From contig CAZHNG010000018.1 of the NCBI GenBank assembly GCA_964533785.1, positions 1-35,764 on the forward strand: DNA of 35,764 bases. Direction: 5' to 3'. The notes under the pieces were generated by a model. It had not been told where the DNA came from and searched no databases. It saw nothing but the letters and a program-made list of their open reading frames with translations. The position numbers were made by a program, and so were the translations under genes. The stretch comes from JANQRV01 sp964533785 (GTDB lineage Bacteria; Bacteroidota; Bacteroidia; Chitinophagales; Saprospiraceae). Of the stretch, positions 33,320 through 35,764 are shown in pieces (the first letter of the stretch is position 1; every line of letters starts with the position of its first letter).

Positions 33320-33348
33320 TTTTGAAGAAACAAGAATGTTTAGTCTTA

Positions 33349-33388
33349 AAAGGCTACTTTCCATTCACTCTGGAAAGTAGCCTTTTTT
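33349..33388 (+). terminator. Terminator of the rhodopsin transcript, overlapping the convergent gene
   Basis: AAAGGCTACTTTCC (33349-33362) pairs perfectly with GGAAAGTAGCCTTT (33372-33385) across a 9-base loop, followed by TTT. The stem is strong. The T tract overlaps the stop codon of the minus-strand gene at 33387, so the structure may also terminate that transcript. Confidence 0.9.
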
Positions 33389-34838
33389 ATTTAACGATCT
33401 GAATTTTTTGCGTTTCAATAGATTGAGTTGAAATCAACTGAATATAGTATAGGCCCGCAGGCAGATAATCCGTTGCAAGAGTCATTTCCCGTAAAGTACG
33501 CTCATTTCCACTTATTTTTTTCTGCCAAACAATTCGGCCGTCGCCATTAACCAATCTAATTGTCTTCTGCTCGCCGTTGTTGGAAAAACGAATATTAAAA
33601 TATTGCTGTGCCGGGTTGGGATAGACGGACAGATTAGAAGCAACGGTTTGAGTTTTTTCTACGGTAGTCAATAATTCAGAACAAGTGACGATGCCCATAT
33701 TCGGGGGCGTACTTTGTCCTGCAATACCCAATGCTTTGCCGGTTCCTACCGAAGGACTGCCCGTCATTAAATTAAATTCGCCCGAAATGGCATTTTCGAA
33801 CAAAGGATCCATACTGATCACTTGCTCACCGTTGGTGGTTAAAACAAGACCGCTTAATTCCGTTATCCCGATATTACTGTACTCAACCATATGATTGATA
33901 GAGTATACATTCTCGGCATTGAAGATATCAACGTCACCTAGTATATTGTCAAAGAAGATGGAATTAACGATCATGCTAGAAGCCTGAGCCGAGTCAAAAG
34001 TGGATAAGTTCAATCCATAACCAAAAAATGAATCATCGGGAGAAGACCCGGAAGGGTCGAATTGGCCCGCCACCGTGCAATTGACGATATTTAGGTCGGA
34101 CTGCGAAAGATCAGAACCGGTGATAACAATACCATCTCCTGCATTGTTGGCAACTAGCGTATTGACAATGTAAGTAGTAGCAGAACTCGTATCGATACTT
34201 ACCATTTCGATACCCGAAGAAAGTACTCCGCCCGGATTATTGGTCAAACTGCAGTTAATAATGCCCCAAAATGCGCTTCCTTCTTCAGAAATGGTCAGGT
34301 CGATGGCACTAAATAAGTCGCTGTTTGTCCGTACCTCAAAGCCGTCAAGGATAAAAGCTTGATCAGCATCGCTCAGCGCAAGATTAAATACTTCGAAACC
34401 GTTGGTGCCATTAAGGGTAGTCGGATTGGTGCAATAATCCCGCTGTACAAAATTGTCATCCCATCCTCCCTGGATCATTATGCGGGTATCGGTTTTAAAA
34501 ACATCAATATTGAGATCATAATTCCCCCCGGCCACTCTGATTAAAGTGCCTGCCGATGCATTTGCTATAACCGCGGCCAGATCCATACCGTTTGTTACGT
34601 CAACAACAGCAGGAGAGCCGGCATTCCCAGGATCGGACATCAGATAAAATTCAAAAAGATTGATCACTTCGTCTCCATCGGGATCCTGCCAGACATCTAA
34701 AGGGTCGTCAGGGTTCAGACCAAAGTCTCTTTCCCATTGATCTTCCATGTCGTCCATGTCTGCATCCTCACCGATGATCTGAGCGGTTAAAAAATGTACT
34801 AAAAGGAAAAAAATGATAAACAGGGCGGTTCTTTTCAT
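33387..34838 (-). CDS. T9SS-secreted parallel beta-helix protein
   Basis: 483 residues. Signal peptide (KRTALFIIFFLLVHFLTAQ), then a calcium-binding DPDGDEVINLFEF-type loop (about 52-64), a right-handed beta-helix region with stretches like GNYDLNI, GSAFWGIINCSLTNN, VNTLVANNAGDGI and SMIVNSIFFDN, ending with MDPLFENAISGEFNLMTGSP as in choice-of-anchor Q domains. The last ~75 residues (LSVYPNPAQQYFNIRFSNNG, GLYYIQLIS, KIQIVK) form a type A sorting domain recognised by the type IX secretion system, so the protein is exported across the outer membrane and anchored or released. Ligand unknown; such helices are often adhesins or polysaccharide-binding proteins. Confidence 0.9.
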   Translation of the reverse strand: MKRTALFIIFFLLVHFLTAQIIGEDADMDDMEDQWERDFGLNPDDPLDVWQDPDGDEVINLFEFYLMSDPGNAGSPAVVDVTNGMDLAAVIANASAGTLIRVAGGNYDLNIDVFKTDTRIMIQGGWDDNFVQRDYCTNPTTLNGTNGFEVFNLALSDADQAFILDGFEVRTNSDLFSAIDLTISEEGSAFWGIINCSLTNNPGGVLSSGIEMVSIDTSSATTYIVNTLVANNAGDGIVITGSDLSQSDLNIVNCTVAGQFDPSGSSPDDSFFGYGLNLSTFDSAQASSMIVNSIFFDNILGDVDIFNAENVYSINHMVEYSNIGITELSGLVLTTNGEQVISMDPLFENAISGEFNLMTGSPSVGTGKALGIAGQSTPPNMGIVTCSELLTTVEKTQTVASNLSVYPNPAQQYFNIRFSNNGEQKTIRLVNGDGRIVWQKKISGNERTLREMTLATDYLPAGLYYIQLISTQSIETQKIQIVK

Positions 34839-34944
34839 GATTTGTTTGGTTTAATTCCTGAGTAAAGGCGGATCTATTAAAATTTTGTTATCAAAATAGG
34901 GGTTGTGAGTCAAAAAAACATCTTTATGGAAAAAGAATCCTAAT

Positions 34945-35547
34945 ATGAAAAAGCAAATCTTCATAACTACTCTGGTTATTCTATCATTTGTGTTGTCAAC
35001 AACGGGGGCTTTCGCTCAGGAGTCAGAAACTCTTTTCGATGGCCGCTTTGGGTTTACCGGTATTTGGGTCGGTCCCAAATACAATTTTTCTTATTTCGAA
35101 GATGATTTTAGTTATGTGCGCGGTGGACATTTTGGGTTTGAATTTGGCAAAACCCTGATCATCGGCTGGAGTGGAACCCGTTTCAGGGATTATGTCCAAG
35201 TAGAAGGATTGCGGCAACCCTTTCAACTGGATTATAGCAATTTTATGTTGAATTTTACACCAAAGTCATATCGTGCTTTTCACCCCATTATCGGATTTCA
35301 GTTTGGTGGAGGAAAGCTGGAATTTGATGATGAATTTACCGATAACGAGCGGGTTTTCATCGTTCAACCTTCTGCAGGTGCGGAAATTAATATTTTTAAA
35401 TGGTTCCGTATTGGTCTCGAAGGAGGCTACCGACACGTTACCAGTATTGACACGCCTGGTTTTGAAAGCAGTGATGTTTCTTCTCTTTTTGCCCAGATCA
35501 ATTTGAAGTTTGGTTTCTCCTGGGGGAATGACTGGGAAAAATGGTAA
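34945..35547 (+). CDS. Outer-membrane beta-barrel-like protein, unknown function
   Basis: 200 residues with a signal peptide (KKQIFITTLVILSFVLSTTGAFAQ). The mature part has alternating short hydrophobic strands with glycine and aromatic residues (FGFTGIWVGPKYNFSYF, GGHFGFEFGKTLIIGWSG, FHPIIGFQFGGGKLEF, FRIGLEGGYRHV, QINLKFGFSW), the pattern of a small eight-stranded barrel such as OmpX or OmpW; the last residues WEKW end in an aromatic. No family name can be given. Copy B of the dispersed element begins 12 bases after its stop codon. Confidence 0.8.
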   Translation: MKKQIFITTLVILSFVLSTTGAFAQESETLFDGRFGFTGIWVGPKYNFSYFEDDFSYVRGGHFGFEFGKTLIIGWSGTRFRDYVQVEGLRQPFQLDYSNFMLNFTPKSYRAFHPIIGFQFGGGKLEFDDEFTDNERVFIVQPSAGAEINIFKWFRIGLEGGYRHVTSIDTPGFESSDVSSLFAQINLKFGFSWGNDWEKW

Positions 35548-35559
35548 GTAGTATTAAGT

Positions 35560-35710
35560 TTGGACTTTTGACGCTAGACGCTAGATTTTAGACAACAAAG
35601 CGCTGATATTCAATGGATATCAATTTTTAGGAATAAATAAAATTTCCGTTGATTGTCAATTAGTTAGAATTTTTAGTCTAACTTCTAGAGTTTAGCGTCA
35701 AAAGTCTAGT
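35560..35710 (+). mobile_element. MITE-like dispersed element, copy B (151 bp)
   Basis: Reverse complement of copy A (15965-16122) with about four substitutions and one 7 bp unit fewer. The left end GACTTTTGACGCTAGAC (35563-35579) recurs at the right end with one change (GTTTAGCGTCAAAAGTC). Flanks are TTAAG on the left and TTAAAG on the right, a less exact duplication than at copy A. It begins 12 bases after the stop codon of the barrel-like gene. Confidence 0.85.
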
Positions 35711-35764
35711 AGTTAAAGAGCTGTTTTTTGGGTGCGAAGACTTTTACATTTTATGGGTGAAGCT

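Overview
The window is chromosomal DNA from a member of the Bacteroidota, most likely a marine, aerobic Saprospiria-like organism. This rests on a protein with a type IX secretion C-terminal sorting domain, a PorE-like TPR/propeller/OmpA lipoprotein, few Shine-Dalgarno sites, TAnnTTTG promoter boxes, a complete Na+-NQR operon and a Bacteroidota-style proteorhodopsin gene next to its retinal-forming oxygenase. The genus is inference. No tRNA, rRNA, CRISPR array, prophage or transposase gene was seen.

Layout. 1-2807 (minus): two Tat-exported enolase-superfamily paralogues (one cut by the window edge) around a secreted WD40 propeller protein. 2825-3969 (plus): a small membrane protein and a PnuC transporter. 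4154-10769 (plus): nqrABCDEF in canonical order, closed by a strong terminator; NqrA carries an unusual membrane-anchoring N-terminus. 10946-14367 (plus): a secreted M24 peptidase and the PorE-like lipoprotein. 14381-19062: a repeat-rich stretch holding a polysaccharide cluster (two GT2 enzymes, a receiver-like/sugar transferase fusion, a lone atypical receiver), followed by another GT2 (19250-20452, plus). 20469-22040 (minus): MlaE and MlaF. 22239-27859 (plus): an SDR, a run of closely packed genes (zinc-ribbon membrane protein, P1 peptidase, MocA-like nucleotidyltransferase), two secreted proteins without known function and a DUF2237 protein. 27931-31060: lipoprotein, ComF-like phosphoribosyltransferase, MurF. 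31576-33319: blh and a green-type proton-pumping rhodopsin. 33387-35547: a T9SS cargo protein and an outer-membrane barrel-like protein.

How parts fit together. Na+-NQR gives respiration-driven sodium pumping and the rhodopsin gives light-driven proton pumping; Blh cleaves beta-carotene to retinal for it. The rhodopsin has a glycine (G144) where antenna-binding rhodopsins have their fenestration, so it may also use a carotenoid antenna.

The least explained material is non-coding. A ~151-158 bp element with 17 bp terminal inverted repeats occurs twice, 20 kb apart and about 97% identical; its copies differ by exactly one 7 bp GACGCTA unit. A six-unit GACGCTA array stands alone elsewhere, and all three start shortly after a stop codon in the same orientation relative to the gene. 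A second, unrelated 175 bp palindromic element and a nested 71 bp dyad between divergent genes are also present.
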